64,000 bases of DNA, taken from the NCBI RefSeq assembly GCF_963675585.1, contig NZ_OY776414.1:4195001-4259000 (forward strand), given 5' to 3'. The translations under genes were made by a program, and so were the position numbers. This document shows, one piece after another, positions 45,246 to 52,971 of this stretch. This DNA is from an uncultured Draconibacterium sp. GTDB lineage: Bacteria > Bacteroidota > Bacteroidia > Bacteroidales > Prolixibacteraceae. Each line of letters starts with the position of its first letter. Position 1 is the first letter of the stretch. The notes below the pieces were generated by a model. The model searched no databases and had not been told where the DNA came from. It worked only from the letters and a program-made list of their open reading frames with translations.

Positions 45246-47102
45246 TTATTCGTTGTAATTTACCCAGACTTTCATCTTTCCGGGTTCGCGGTTATTCCAT
45301 GAGAAATAAGGCGAGAAGATCAATTTTTCTGTTCCGCTAGTGCTTTCAATCTGAGTCATTCCTTTTAATTTTCCGGAGGCCTTTTTTGTTTTGAAAGTGG
45401 AATCAGAATTGATGGCAACAGCATCAAAATCGATGTTTTTCTGATCGGTTTGTTCAAGACAAAAAACAACCGGGCCGCGTTGAACAGCTCTCTTTCCAGT
45501 ATTTTCAGTAACTTTTGGATGCGCTGCAACAACTTCAACCGGCATATCAAGATTCAGGGAAATTTTGTCTCCCTTTTTCCATTTACGATTTACGGCTACA
45601 TAACCTTTGTCGGATTGTTTGGCCGTCATTTCACTGCCATTTACAGAAAGACCGAAGGTTTTACACCAACCCGGAATTCTCATATTCACTGCAAATTCGG
45701 CAGGAGTTTCAGGATCGATATTCAGCACAATTTCTCCGTCCCAGGGATATGCTGTTTTTTGGCTTACTTCCAGTTTTGTTGCTCCCACTTCAATTTCTGC
45801 GGTGTTACCGATGTACAGGTTTACAAACAGTTCGTTTTCTCCCGCCAGGTAAATGTAATTGCCAACCGATGGTACAAAACGCGAGATATTACTTGGGCAA
45901 CAAGCACAGCCAAACCAACGCTGACGATGGTGGTCGCCATCCGATTCAAGCGGATTGACGTAATAAAATAAATCGCCATCCAACGAAACACCGGACAAAA
46001 CACCATTGTACATGGCACGCTCCATCACATCAACGTATTTTGCATCATTCGAGAACAGATTCATCCGGTTGTTCCAAAGTACCATACCAATTGATGCACA
46101 GGTTTCGCAATACGCTGTTTTGTTTGGCAGATCGTAATCTTCCGAAAATCCTTCGTTCGATCCCGAACTACCGATTCCTCCGGTAATGTACATGTTTCGG
46201 TTCACCACATCGTCCCAAACGCGTTCGAGAGCAGCTACATAACCCGGCAAATCCTTTTCAGCGGCAACATCTGCCATTCCGGTAAACAAGTACATGGCAC
46301 GCACCGCGTGTCCTTTTATTTCCGATATTTCAGAAACCGGCACATCGTCCTGGCAATACGCAGCACCCCAGTGTTGTTTGTCCCAAATTTCGCCACGGCC
46401 ATGTCCGTGACCGCGTTCTTCCAGAATCCAGTAACTTAAATCGAGGTAGTTTTTATTGCCGGTTTCGTGGTATAATTTTACCAGCGCCAGCTCAATTTCT
46501 TCGTGACCGGCCACCCAGTGTTTTTTACCGGGGCCAAATTCAGTTCCAAGGTAATCGGCAAACTTTACAGCCACATCCAAAAACGATGTTTTACCTGTTG
46601 CTTTATGATGTGCCACTGCCGCTTCAATCATGTGTCCGCCACAATACATCTCGTGTTTTTCCATGTCGGTCCATCGTTCTGTTGGATGATTCAGCGTATA
46701 AAATGTATTCAAATAACCATCGGGTTGTTGAGCTTTGGCAATTAAACCGATCCACTTGTCGAGCAAATCCTCGTTCTTTTTATTCGGATTATTTATGAGC
46801 GAATACGCAATTCCTTCCATGGCTTTGTACACGTCCGAATCGTCAAAATAAATTCCTTCGTGTTTGCCTTCCATTACGCCGGCCGCCTTTGCAAAATTGT
46901 TAATGCGCTCGGTTGAATCCTGCGTTTGTGTAATACACGTCTCCAAAGTAGTGTGCGCGTGCGCTTCCAAACGTGGAGCCCAAAAGTTGTCGTTAATTTT
47001 TACCTTGTTAAAAGGTACAGGTTTTACTGTATATTTTTGTGCCTGCAGGGCATAAGTCCCCGCAATAAAAACCAATATAAGTAGTAGCGTACGAAATTTC
47101 AT
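45246..47102 (-). CDS. GH127 beta-L-arabinofuranosidase
   Basis: Releases terminal beta-L-arabinofuranose. A 618-residue secreted protein (signal to about 22). All GH127 marks are in place: E317 in GGIGSSGSNEGF as candidate acid, the zinc-binding pair E333 and C335 in AYCETCASIGMVLWNNRM, and C401-C402 in FGCACCPSNISRF, one the nucleophile. The 16-residue spacing E317-E333 equals that of the characterised Bifidobacterium enzyme HypBA1. The C-terminal beta domain contains NMRIPGWCKTF and VQRGPVVFCLE. Six bases from galM. Confidence 0.92.
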   Translation of the reverse strand: MKFRTLLLILVFIAGTYALQAQKYTVKPVPFNKVKINDNFWAPRLEAHAHTTLETCITQTQDSTERINNFAKAAGVMEGKHEGIYFDDSDVYKAMEGIAYSLINNPNKKNEDLLDKWIGLIAKAQQPDGYLNTFYTLNHPTERWTDMEKHEMYCGGHMIEAAVAHHKATGKTSFLDVAVKFADYLGTEFGPGKKHWVAGHEEIELALVKLYHETGNKNYLDLSYWILEERGHGHGRGEIWDKQHWGAAYCQDDVPVSEISEIKGHAVRAMYLFTGMADVAAEKDLPGYVAALERVWDDVVNRNMYITGGIGSSGSNEGFSEDYDLPNKTAYCETCASIGMVLWNNRMNLFSNDAKYVDVMERAMYNGVLSGVSLDGDLFYYVNPLESDGDHHRQRWFGCACCPSNISRFVPSVGNYIYLAGENELFVNLYIGNTAEIEVGATKLEVSQKTAYPWDGEIVLNIDPETPAEFAVNMRIPGWCKTFGLSVNGSEMTAKQSDKGYVAVNRKWKKGDKISLNLDMPVEVVAAHPKVTENTGKRAVQRGPVVFCLEQTDQKNIDFDAVAINSDSTFKTKKASGKLKGMTQIESTSGTEKLIFSPYFSWNNREPGKMKVWVNYNE

Positions 47103-47108
47103 AATCGC

Positions 47109-48260
47109 TTATTTTTGAGTGCTGAATTTGTAAATCGACATTGTTTTGTACTCCTGACCCGGATTTAAAATAATGCCGGGGAACTGTGGCTGATTCGGAG
47201 AATCGGGCAGGTGTTGTGTTTCCAGCGCAAATGATTCGCGGAAATCGAATGTTTCTCCGTATTTGCCTGTATCCGATCCGTCCATAAAATTGCCACCGTA
47301 AAACTGAAGCGCAGGTTCCTCGGTAAAAACTTCCATTTTTCGTCCGCTAACTGGTTCTACAACGGTTGCTGCCAGTGTCATTTCGTCTGCCTTTTCTTTG
47401 TTCAACACAAAATCATGATCGTAGCCCAGGCCATTTATTAATTGCTGGTTTTCTTTTTCATAAACTAAATCTTTGCCAATGGCTTTTGCTGTTCTGAAGT
47501 CGAAAGGAGTTCCATCAACCGGAACATTTTCGCCCAGTGGAATTAAGGTAGAATCAACAGCAGTAAGTAAGTCGGCATTTATGGTGAGCAGGTGCTCGTT
47601 TATGCTTCCTTTTTCTGCTCCGCGCAGGTTAAAAAATGCGTGGTTGGTCAGATTTACAGGCGTACTTTTATCGGTAGTTGCCAAATAATTGATTAGCAAT
47701 TCGTTTTTTGAATTCAATGTATATTTTACTTCAACACTTAAATTTCCGGGATAACCCATTTCTCCGTCCTTCGACAAATAACTTAAAACAATTGAGGTAT
47801 CGTTTGCCGATTTTACGTCCCAAACCTGGTTGTGAAAACCTTTGGGACCACCATGTAAATGATTGGGATCGTTGTTAATTGGAAGTGTATATTCAACGCC
47901 ATCAAGCGTAAATTTACCTTTGGCAATGCGGTTTCCAACACGGCCAATTAATGCACCATGAAAAACTTCGTTGGCACTTAAATAATCACCGATGCTTTTA
48001 AAACCCAAAACAACATCGCCAGGTTTTCCATTTTTATCGGGTGCGAGCAAACTTACTATGCGGCCTCCGTAATTTGTAATTGCCGTTGTAATATCGCCGT
48101 TTTGCAACACATACAAATTTGTTGCTTTTCCATTAACAGTAGATTGAAAATCTTCCGCTTTTAAGTTGCCACAAGTAAGTGGTTCAGCCGGTTTTTGACT
48201 ACACGAGAAAATTAAAAAACTAAAAGATATCAGTAAAATAGAAAGTTTTATACGTTTCAT
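47109..48260 (-). CDS. galM: Aldose 1-epimerase (mutarotase), lipoprotein
   Basis: Interconverts alpha and beta anomers of free sugars. A 383-residue GalM fold with a lipobox FSC (Cys20), so it works outside the cytoplasm. Active-site segments are NRIAKGKFTLDGVEY, NNDPNHLHGGPKGFHNQ (acid His), NLTNHAFFNLRGA (second His) and PALQFYGGNF (base region). In a locus of arabinosidases it would equilibrate released L-arabinose or galactose before uptake. Close spacing on both sides indicates one operon. Confidence 0.92.
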   Translation of the reverse strand: MKRIKLSILLISFSFLIFSCSQKPAEPLTCGNLKAEDFQSTVNGKATNLYVLQNGDITTAITNYGGRIVSLLAPDKNGKPGDVVLGFKSIGDYLSANEVFHGALIGRVGNRIAKGKFTLDGVEYTLPINNDPNHLHGGPKGFHNQVWDVKSANDTSIVLSYLSKDGEMGYPGNLSVEVKYTLNSKNELLINYLATTDKSTPVNLTNHAFFNLRGAEKGSINEHLLTINADLLTAVDSTLIPLGENVPVDGTPFDFRTAKAIGKDLVYEKENQQLINGLGYDHDFVLNKEKADEMTLAATVVEPVSGRKMEVFTEEPALQFYGGNFMDGSDTGKYGETFDFRESFALETQHLPDSPNQPQFPGIILNPGQEYKTMSIYKFSTQK

Positions 48261-48284
48261 TATTTCAGTTTAATTGGTTTAAAT

Positions 48285-49373
48285 TTAATTCTTTGTTGTT
48301 GGTCCGTAAACCACTAGTTTTCCATCCTTGGTTACCTCCATTTTATCTATAAAAACGACCCGCTGATCGCCACTCTCCAGCGTTCGTCCATGATATACGC
48401 AAAGTCTGTTTTTGCCATCAGGAGACATGGTAACCGAGTTATGACCGGTTCCGGTAACTGTACCGCCTTGCTCGCTATTTTTTTGTAATACCGGATTATT
48501 AGCTGCCTTTTGAAAAGGGCCGAGCGGCGATGTGGATGTGGCATAACCCACCGCATAGTTTTTCCCGCCAAAAAAGTTAGCAGAATACATGATGTAATAC
48601 AAATCGTTGTTTTTAAAAATATAAGAGCCTTCCGTCCAGCGACGGTTTACTTCACCCGAAGTAACTGAGCGACTTTCCCATTCTGCTTGTTTATCATCCA
48701 TTGTTAGTGGCGGCCGAAGAAGCAAGTCTGGCTCACCTATAATCCCTGAAAAATCTGCCGCCATTTCAACACCGTACACCCAGCTTTCTTCAATTTCTTC
48801 AAATAATCCTTCTGCACGCGCCCAGGTGGAAACTTCACTTTCTACCGGATTTTTGTAACAGCAGCGCGAATAGTAGAGGTAAACTTTATCATTTTCAAAT
48901 AAAAGGTTTCCATCAATTACCGGATACCTGGGATCAAATATAGGGCGGTCGTACAAATCGTTATACATACCTGTAGGTGAGTCGGAAACAGCTACTCCAA
49001 TGCGGAAATTTTCCAATTCGCCGGTTGGGTTTACGCGCCAGTCGGCACTAAATAATAAATAAAATTTTCCTTTGTATTCGTAAAGCTCCGGTGCCCAGAA
49101 ATTAGCGATACCCCACGATTCTTTTGTATTTCCCTGATAGATTCGACCTTCGTCTTTCCAGTTTATTAAATCGGTAGATGAGTACATTTTAAAACCATCA
49201 GTTACACCTCCGGTTCCAACCATGTAGTATATTCCATCCGAAGCTTTTAAGATATACGGGTCACCAAACTCTACCGGTAATGGATTTTCAATTTTTAATC
49301 CTTCACTTTTAGGCTGACAAGCACCCAAAAACACAATCAGAAATCCCAAAAAGAGGTTTACTTTCAGTTTCAT
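48285..49373 (-). CDS. GH43-family glycoside hydrolase, lipoprotein
   Basis: A 362-residue propeller enzyme lipidated at Cys19 (LGACQPK). Catalytic acids: Asp in EFGDPYILKASDGIYY, Asp in VIDGNLLFENDKVYLYY, Glu in WTEGSYIFKNNDLYY. GTGHNSVTMSP carries the family His. Inserted loops (YSRCCYKNPVESEVSTWARA) distinguish it from the other GH43 proteins here. First gene after an intergenic terminator, so it probably leads the lower half of block B. Confidence 0.9.
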   Translation of the reverse strand: MKLKVNLFLGFLIVFLGACQPKSEGLKIENPLPVEFGDPYILKASDGIYYMVGTGGVTDGFKMYSSTDLINWKDEGRIYQGNTKESWGIANFWAPELYEYKGKFYLLFSADWRVNPTGELENFRIGVAVSDSPTGMYNDLYDRPIFDPRYPVIDGNLLFENDKVYLYYSRCCYKNPVESEVSTWARAEGLFEEIEESWVYGVEMAADFSGIIGEPDLLLRPPLTMDDKQAEWESRSVTSGEVNRRWTEGSYIFKNNDLYYIMYSANFFGGKNYAVGYATSTSPLGPFQKAANNPVLQKNSEQGGTVTGTGHNSVTMSPDGKNRLCVYHGRTLESGDQRVVFIDKMEVTKDGKLVVYGPTTKN

Positions 49374-49458
49374 TTTAGTTGGTATAAATTATTCTGTTAA
49401 AGTTAAGCTTTTATCAGGCAAGCTTCCTCCTGTTTTTGTTCCATTTAACTGGTTTTGA

Positions 49459-49494
49459 AAAACTGATGCGAGTGTTTTTGCTCACACCAGTTTT
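49459..49494. terminator. Bidirectional terminator-like hairpin
   Basis: A 14-pair stem (49459-49472 with 49481-49494, two G-U wobbles on the minus strand) with T-rich sequence on both strands, in a 262-base gap between two minus-strand genes. It would end the upper unit that finishes with the GH-A clan enzyme. The remaining gap holds no recognised promoter. Confidence 0.7.
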
Positions 49495-49635
49495 CTTTTT
49501 ATTTATATATAATTCGTATCGGATTGAGCTCTATTTTATATTGGCACAAAAACCAACAAAAAGGGTGAAAAGAGAAGCTGTTTATTCACAATTTCTTCTC
49601 CCCGATGCTTTTCCGAAGAATCTTTTATGCCGAAA

Positions 49636-50733
49636 CTACTCGCCCAGCGTTAAACTTTTAATTAAGTCCACTTCTTCCTGTTTGTAAGGAGTTCCGTCAT
49701 TTCTGAAGATCTCGTGAAACCAAAGTGGTGGCTCCGATCCATCGGCGATTGGCTCGTCCCAGGCGTATTTTGTATTCGATTTTCCATCAACCAAACCCCA
49801 GTTAATAGCACCTACATTTTCCTTTTTCAGAATAGGCATAATGTTCGTAAATAAACTGTTGTTGCGGCGTGCCATGTATTCGGTGCAAACCATCGGAAGT
49901 TCGTACTTTTTCAACGAATCAATTGCTGCCTGATGTGGCGCAGGTCCTTCATAGTTGTGGTAGGTTACAATATCTGAGTTTTTTAACTGAAATGTATTCA
50001 GGTCTGTTAAACTTGCATTCCAAACACCGGCCGACATTGGCTGGCTTGGCCGAACTTCCCAACCCCAGTCGAACACTTTTTTCAGCAAACGCATTGATTT
50101 GTTCCCGTAACCCGAATTACCCGGTTCGTTGTACAAATCCCACAATACAATTCGTTCGTCGTCTTTAAATGTTGTTAGAATGTCTTTCACATACACTTCA
50201 AGCGTATCAACCAAATACGGATCGCTGTAAAACAATTCACCCGGATCGCGCACCCAGCCCGAGTTATGAACACCCGGTTTTGGATCGGGTTGTTTTCCGG
50301 CCTCGTAAGTTGGATTCCAACAATCATCAAAAATCACAAAAATTGTTTTTATACCGTGCGAATCGGCAATGGTCAGATACTGATCCATGCGGTTTTTAAA
50401 TCCGTCTTTATCCACCTGCCATGCTACATGGTGCAGGTATACGCGCATACAATTCATGCCAATACCTTCGGCCCAGCCCAATTCGCGATCGATGGTTTCC
50501 GGATCGAAAGATTCAGCCTGCCAGGTTTCCAGCTGGTTAATGGCCGTGCTCGGATTAAAATTACATCCGCGCAACCATCCATTTTCAGCTCCCCAGGCGT
50601 TGGCCTGTTCCTGTGTCCATTTTGTAGCAGCCTTTTCGCTAACTACTGTTTGTTCATCCTTCGTTTCTTTTTTCGACTGGCAGGCTACTCCAAATACAAG
50701 CAATGCCACCAACAAATAGATACTTTGTTTCAT
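49636..50733 (-). CDS. GH-A clan (GH5-like) glycoside hydrolase, lipoprotein
   Basis: A 365-residue TIM-barrel hydrolase lipidated at Cys18 (GVACQSK). Retaining-enzyme pair: acid/base E203 in WDLYNEPGNSG and nucleophile E285 in MVCTEYMARR, both at barrel strand ends. Other landmarks are WLRGCNFNPSTAINQLETW, NCMRVYLHHVAW and FVIFDDCWNP. The family is common in Bacteroidota PULs and usually annotated as cellulase or xylanase by similarity. The real substrate is not known, and here an arabinose- or mannose-containing glycan is more likely. Confidence 0.82.
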   Translation of the reverse strand: MKQSIYLLVALLVFGVACQSKKETKDEQTVVSEKAATKWTQEQANAWGAENGWLRGCNFNPSTAINQLETWQAESFDPETIDRELGWAEGIGMNCMRVYLHHVAWQVDKDGFKNRMDQYLTIADSHGIKTIFVIFDDCWNPTYEAGKQPDPKPGVHNSGWVRDPGELFYSDPYLVDTLEVYVKDILTTFKDDERIVLWDLYNEPGNSGYGNKSMRLLKKVFDWGWEVRPSQPMSAGVWNASLTDLNTFQLKNSDIVTYHNYEGPAPHQAAIDSLKKYELPMVCTEYMARRNNSLFTNIMPILKKENVGAINWGLVDGKSNTKYAWDEPIADGSEPPLWFHEIFRNDGTPYKQEEVDLIKSLTLGE

Positions 50734-50742
50734 TTCTAATTT

Positions 50743-51816
50743 TTATTGATTTGTTTGATTTTCTTCTATTTCTACTTCACCCGAAGGCCTGTCCAGTGCT
50801 TTCCCGGCAGGAATTGCCCGTCCAAAATCAGGCGTTCCATCCGGATTCCATCCAAAAGGCTGCATTCTAACGTTGCGATCCCAACCCGGCTCGGTTGTTT
50901 TTTTCGAGTGATAAATAATCCAGTCTTCGGTATTATCGGGCGATTTTACAAACGAGCAGTGCCCCACTCCAAAAACGGTTGAATTACCCTCAAACACGGG
51001 GCCTTTTTTTGTCCAGCTGGCCGGATTTAAAGGATCGGCATCCGGGCTGTTTAATTGCAACATTCCCTGGCGATATTCTTTTAACCACGATTCGCGGCAG
51101 GAATAAACCACAAAAACATCATCACCGTTTTGCAAAACTTCAGGTCCTTCGTTCAAATCAAGCGGGCCACCGGTTTCCCAGCTTTGCTCAGGCGATGAAA
51201 GCAACACACGGGTTCCTTTCAAAGTATACGGATTTTCCATTTCCTGAATGTATAAATGCTGCGATGTGGCATCGGTATCTTTTTGTTCGATCCACCCCGA
51301 CCAAACAGCGTACAATTTTCCCTTGAGCTGAAATACGGTCATATCGATGGCCCAGATATTTTTTGAAAGGTCATCCGGAAAATCACCTGTATTCAGAATT
51401 CCCATGTCTTCATAGTCGCTAAAAACACCATCTGATTTTGAACGTAAAACGCCTGTTCGCTGATGAATAAAAGGAGGACCCGACACACCGGCGGCATAAT
51501 AAACGTACCAGTGTCCGTCTATAAAATGAATTTCGGGCGCCCATACACAGGCACGGTTCCAACCGCTTTCCGGTGCACGCCAAATCTGTTTTAACTCGCC
51601 TTTTTGGGTCATGAATTTAGAGCGAGAAAGGGCAATGCCGTTGTTGGCCGAATAACAATAAACGTATTCGTTGTTGTGTTTTACAAGCCACGGATCGGCT
51701 CCATCCCACACCGGATTTTGAAAAGTTGTTTTCACTGTATCTTCCGGCAAAGCCTCTGATTTGCTGCATCCCGAAAGGGAAAGTATTGCGAGTAGTGTTA
51801 ATAGTGTTTTTAGCAT
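50743..51816 (-). CDS. GH43-family glycoside hydrolase, lipoprotein
   Basis: A 357-residue five-bladed propeller lipidated at Cys17 (LSGCSKS). The three acids are Asp in WDGADPWLVKHNNEYVY, Asp in WAIDMTVFQLKGKLY and Glu in LNEGPEVLQNGDDVFV. GVGHCSFVKSPD gives the late His. The CYSANNGIALSRS strand and IYHSKKTTEPGWDRNVRMQP ending are typical of alpha-L-arabinofuranosidase-type GH43 proteins. Nine bases from the GH-A clan gene, in the same unit. Confidence 0.9.
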   Translation of the reverse strand: MLKTLLTLLAILSLSGCSKSEALPEDTVKTTFQNPVWDGADPWLVKHNNEYVYCYSANNGIALSRSKFMTQKGELKQIWRAPESGWNRACVWAPEIHFIDGHWYVYYAAGVSGPPFIHQRTGVLRSKSDGVFSDYEDMGILNTGDFPDDLSKNIWAIDMTVFQLKGKLYAVWSGWIEQKDTDATSQHLYIQEMENPYTLKGTRVLLSSPEQSWETGGPLDLNEGPEVLQNGDDVFVVYSCRESWLKEYRQGMLQLNSPDADPLNPASWTKKGPVFEGNSTVFGVGHCSFVKSPDNTEDWIIYHSKKTTEPGWDRNVRMQPFGWNPDGTPDFGRAIPAGKALDRPSGEVEIEENQTNQ

Positions 51817-51838
51817 TCTGTATTATTTTTTCCCTTTT

Positions 51839-51968
51839 ACACCGTGCTTCAGCCCGGTGATAAAATAATTGAATTTCAATCAGCTTTAGCCTCTAATTGT
51901 CTTTAAGAATAACAGCTAAAGCCTTTTTCTCCTCATAATCCTTATCGCCAAGCTAAAGCATGGCGTAA
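51839..51968. repeat. Inverted pair of REP-like hairpins
   Basis: Hairpin one reads CACCGTGCTTCAGCCCGGTG on the plus strand (about 51841-51860). Hairpin two reads CGCCATGCTTTAGCTTGGCG on the minus strand (about 51948-51967). They align in 14 of 20 positions and several differences are compensatory, so both still fold. Between them AGCTTTAGCC and AGCTAAAGCC form a further inverted pair. This head-to-head arrangement resembles REP/BIME-type elements mobilised by RAYT (REP-associated tyrosine) transposases. It fills most of the 165-base gap between two GH43 genes. Confidence 0.6.
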
Positions 51969-51981
51969 CACTTACATTTTT

Positions 51982-52938
51982 TTACTTCAAAACGGGTGTT
52001 ATAAAATCATCGTCAATTGTCATTATTTCTTTTCCATCTTCCATTTCGAAACCAACCGTTCCAATGTGCATACAACGCGGATGAATTTCGGAATTACTTT
52101 GATGGGCGTGAAAAACAATTCTTAGCTGGCCATCCTTGTCTTTAAACATGGCACTGTGCCCCACTCCAACAAGTCCGGCCGGTTTCTGCAGAATTGGATT
52201 TCCCTCAAATTTCTCCCAGGGTCCCATTATATTTTTCGCGCTTGCAAAACCTACTCCGTAAAGCGGGCTTTTAAAATGATTCGCTGAATAACTCATGTAA
52301 TAAACTCCGTTTTGCTTTACAATAAAAGAACCTTCGTTTACCCTTGCCCATTCTTCTTCCCAGGCCTGAGAAACATGAATACAAGGCCGAAGTGTTTCCA
52401 TTTTTAAAGTCATCAAATCGTTTTCCAGTTCAGCTATCCAAATGTTATTGCCATCGGTAAAGCGTACAAATGTGAGGTAAGGCGTTCCGTCATCGTCAAT
52501 AAAAAGCGAATTGTCGATACACTTTTCATCCTGAATCATAGCCTGCTTTTTGTTCTGAACAAAGGGCCCCAAAGGACTATCGGAAGTAGCCACACAAATG
52601 TGCTCGTTGGCCGAATAATACATGTAAAATTTATCATTTACGCGATACACTTCCGGGGCCCAAAACCATTGGTCTGCCCACACGTCGTTTTTATGCAATG
52701 CATATCCGTTATGCGCTCCAACCGGACCTTCCCACGTTTGTAAATCATCAGAAGTATATACCTCTATTCCATCACTCCCGTGCGTTCCGTAGGCGTAATA
52801 CTGTCCCTCGGAATAAAGAATAAACGGATCACCAAGCGGTACTTTCTGACTTCCGCTTTGCTGAGCAGAAACCATAAATCCAAATATCGAAAGGAGGAAA
52901 ATTCCGAACACTTTATATCTTGTATTATCTCTCTTCAT
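51982..52938 (-). CDS. GH43-family glycoside hydrolase
   Basis: A 318-residue single-domain propeller with a type I signal peptide (ending VSAQQ). Acids: Asp in PLGDPFILYSEGQYY, Asp in CIDNSLFIDDDGTPYLTF, Glu in VNEGSFIVKQNGVYY. GVGHSAMFKDKDGQ carries the His. Fifth GH43 of the block; each has different loops around the same core, which suggests different linkages or positions in a branched arabinan. A repeat element separates it from the next gene. Confidence 0.9.
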   Translation of the reverse strand: MKRDNTRYKVFGIFLLSIFGFMVSAQQSGSQKVPLGDPFILYSEGQYYAYGTHGSDGIEVYTSDDLQTWEGPVGAHNGYALHKNDVWADQWFWAPEVYRVNDKFYMYYSANEHICVATSDSPLGPFVQNKKQAMIQDEKCIDNSLFIDDDGTPYLTFVRFTDGNNIWIAELENDLMTLKMETLRPCIHVSQAWEEEWARVNEGSFIVKQNGVYYMSYSANHFKSPLYGVGFASAKNIMGPWEKFEGNPILQKPAGLVGVGHSAMFKDKDGQLRIVFHAHQSNSEIHPRCMHIGTVGFEMEDGKEIMTIDDDFITPVLK

Positions 52939-52971
52939 ACAGCAGTTTTGCCAATCGATTGTTACGAAAAT

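Noticed and set aside
45450-45971. Long open frames on the plus strand opposite the GH127 gene (also opposite GH92 and GH2 genes)
   Set aside because: Each lies fully within a well-supported minus-strand enzyme gene and gives Cys/Phe/His-rich nonsense, as expected of antisense shadows.
51839-51968. Transcription terminator between the two GH43 genes
   Set aside because: The hairpins are strong but no T tract follows either, and their mutual similarity points to a repeat element.
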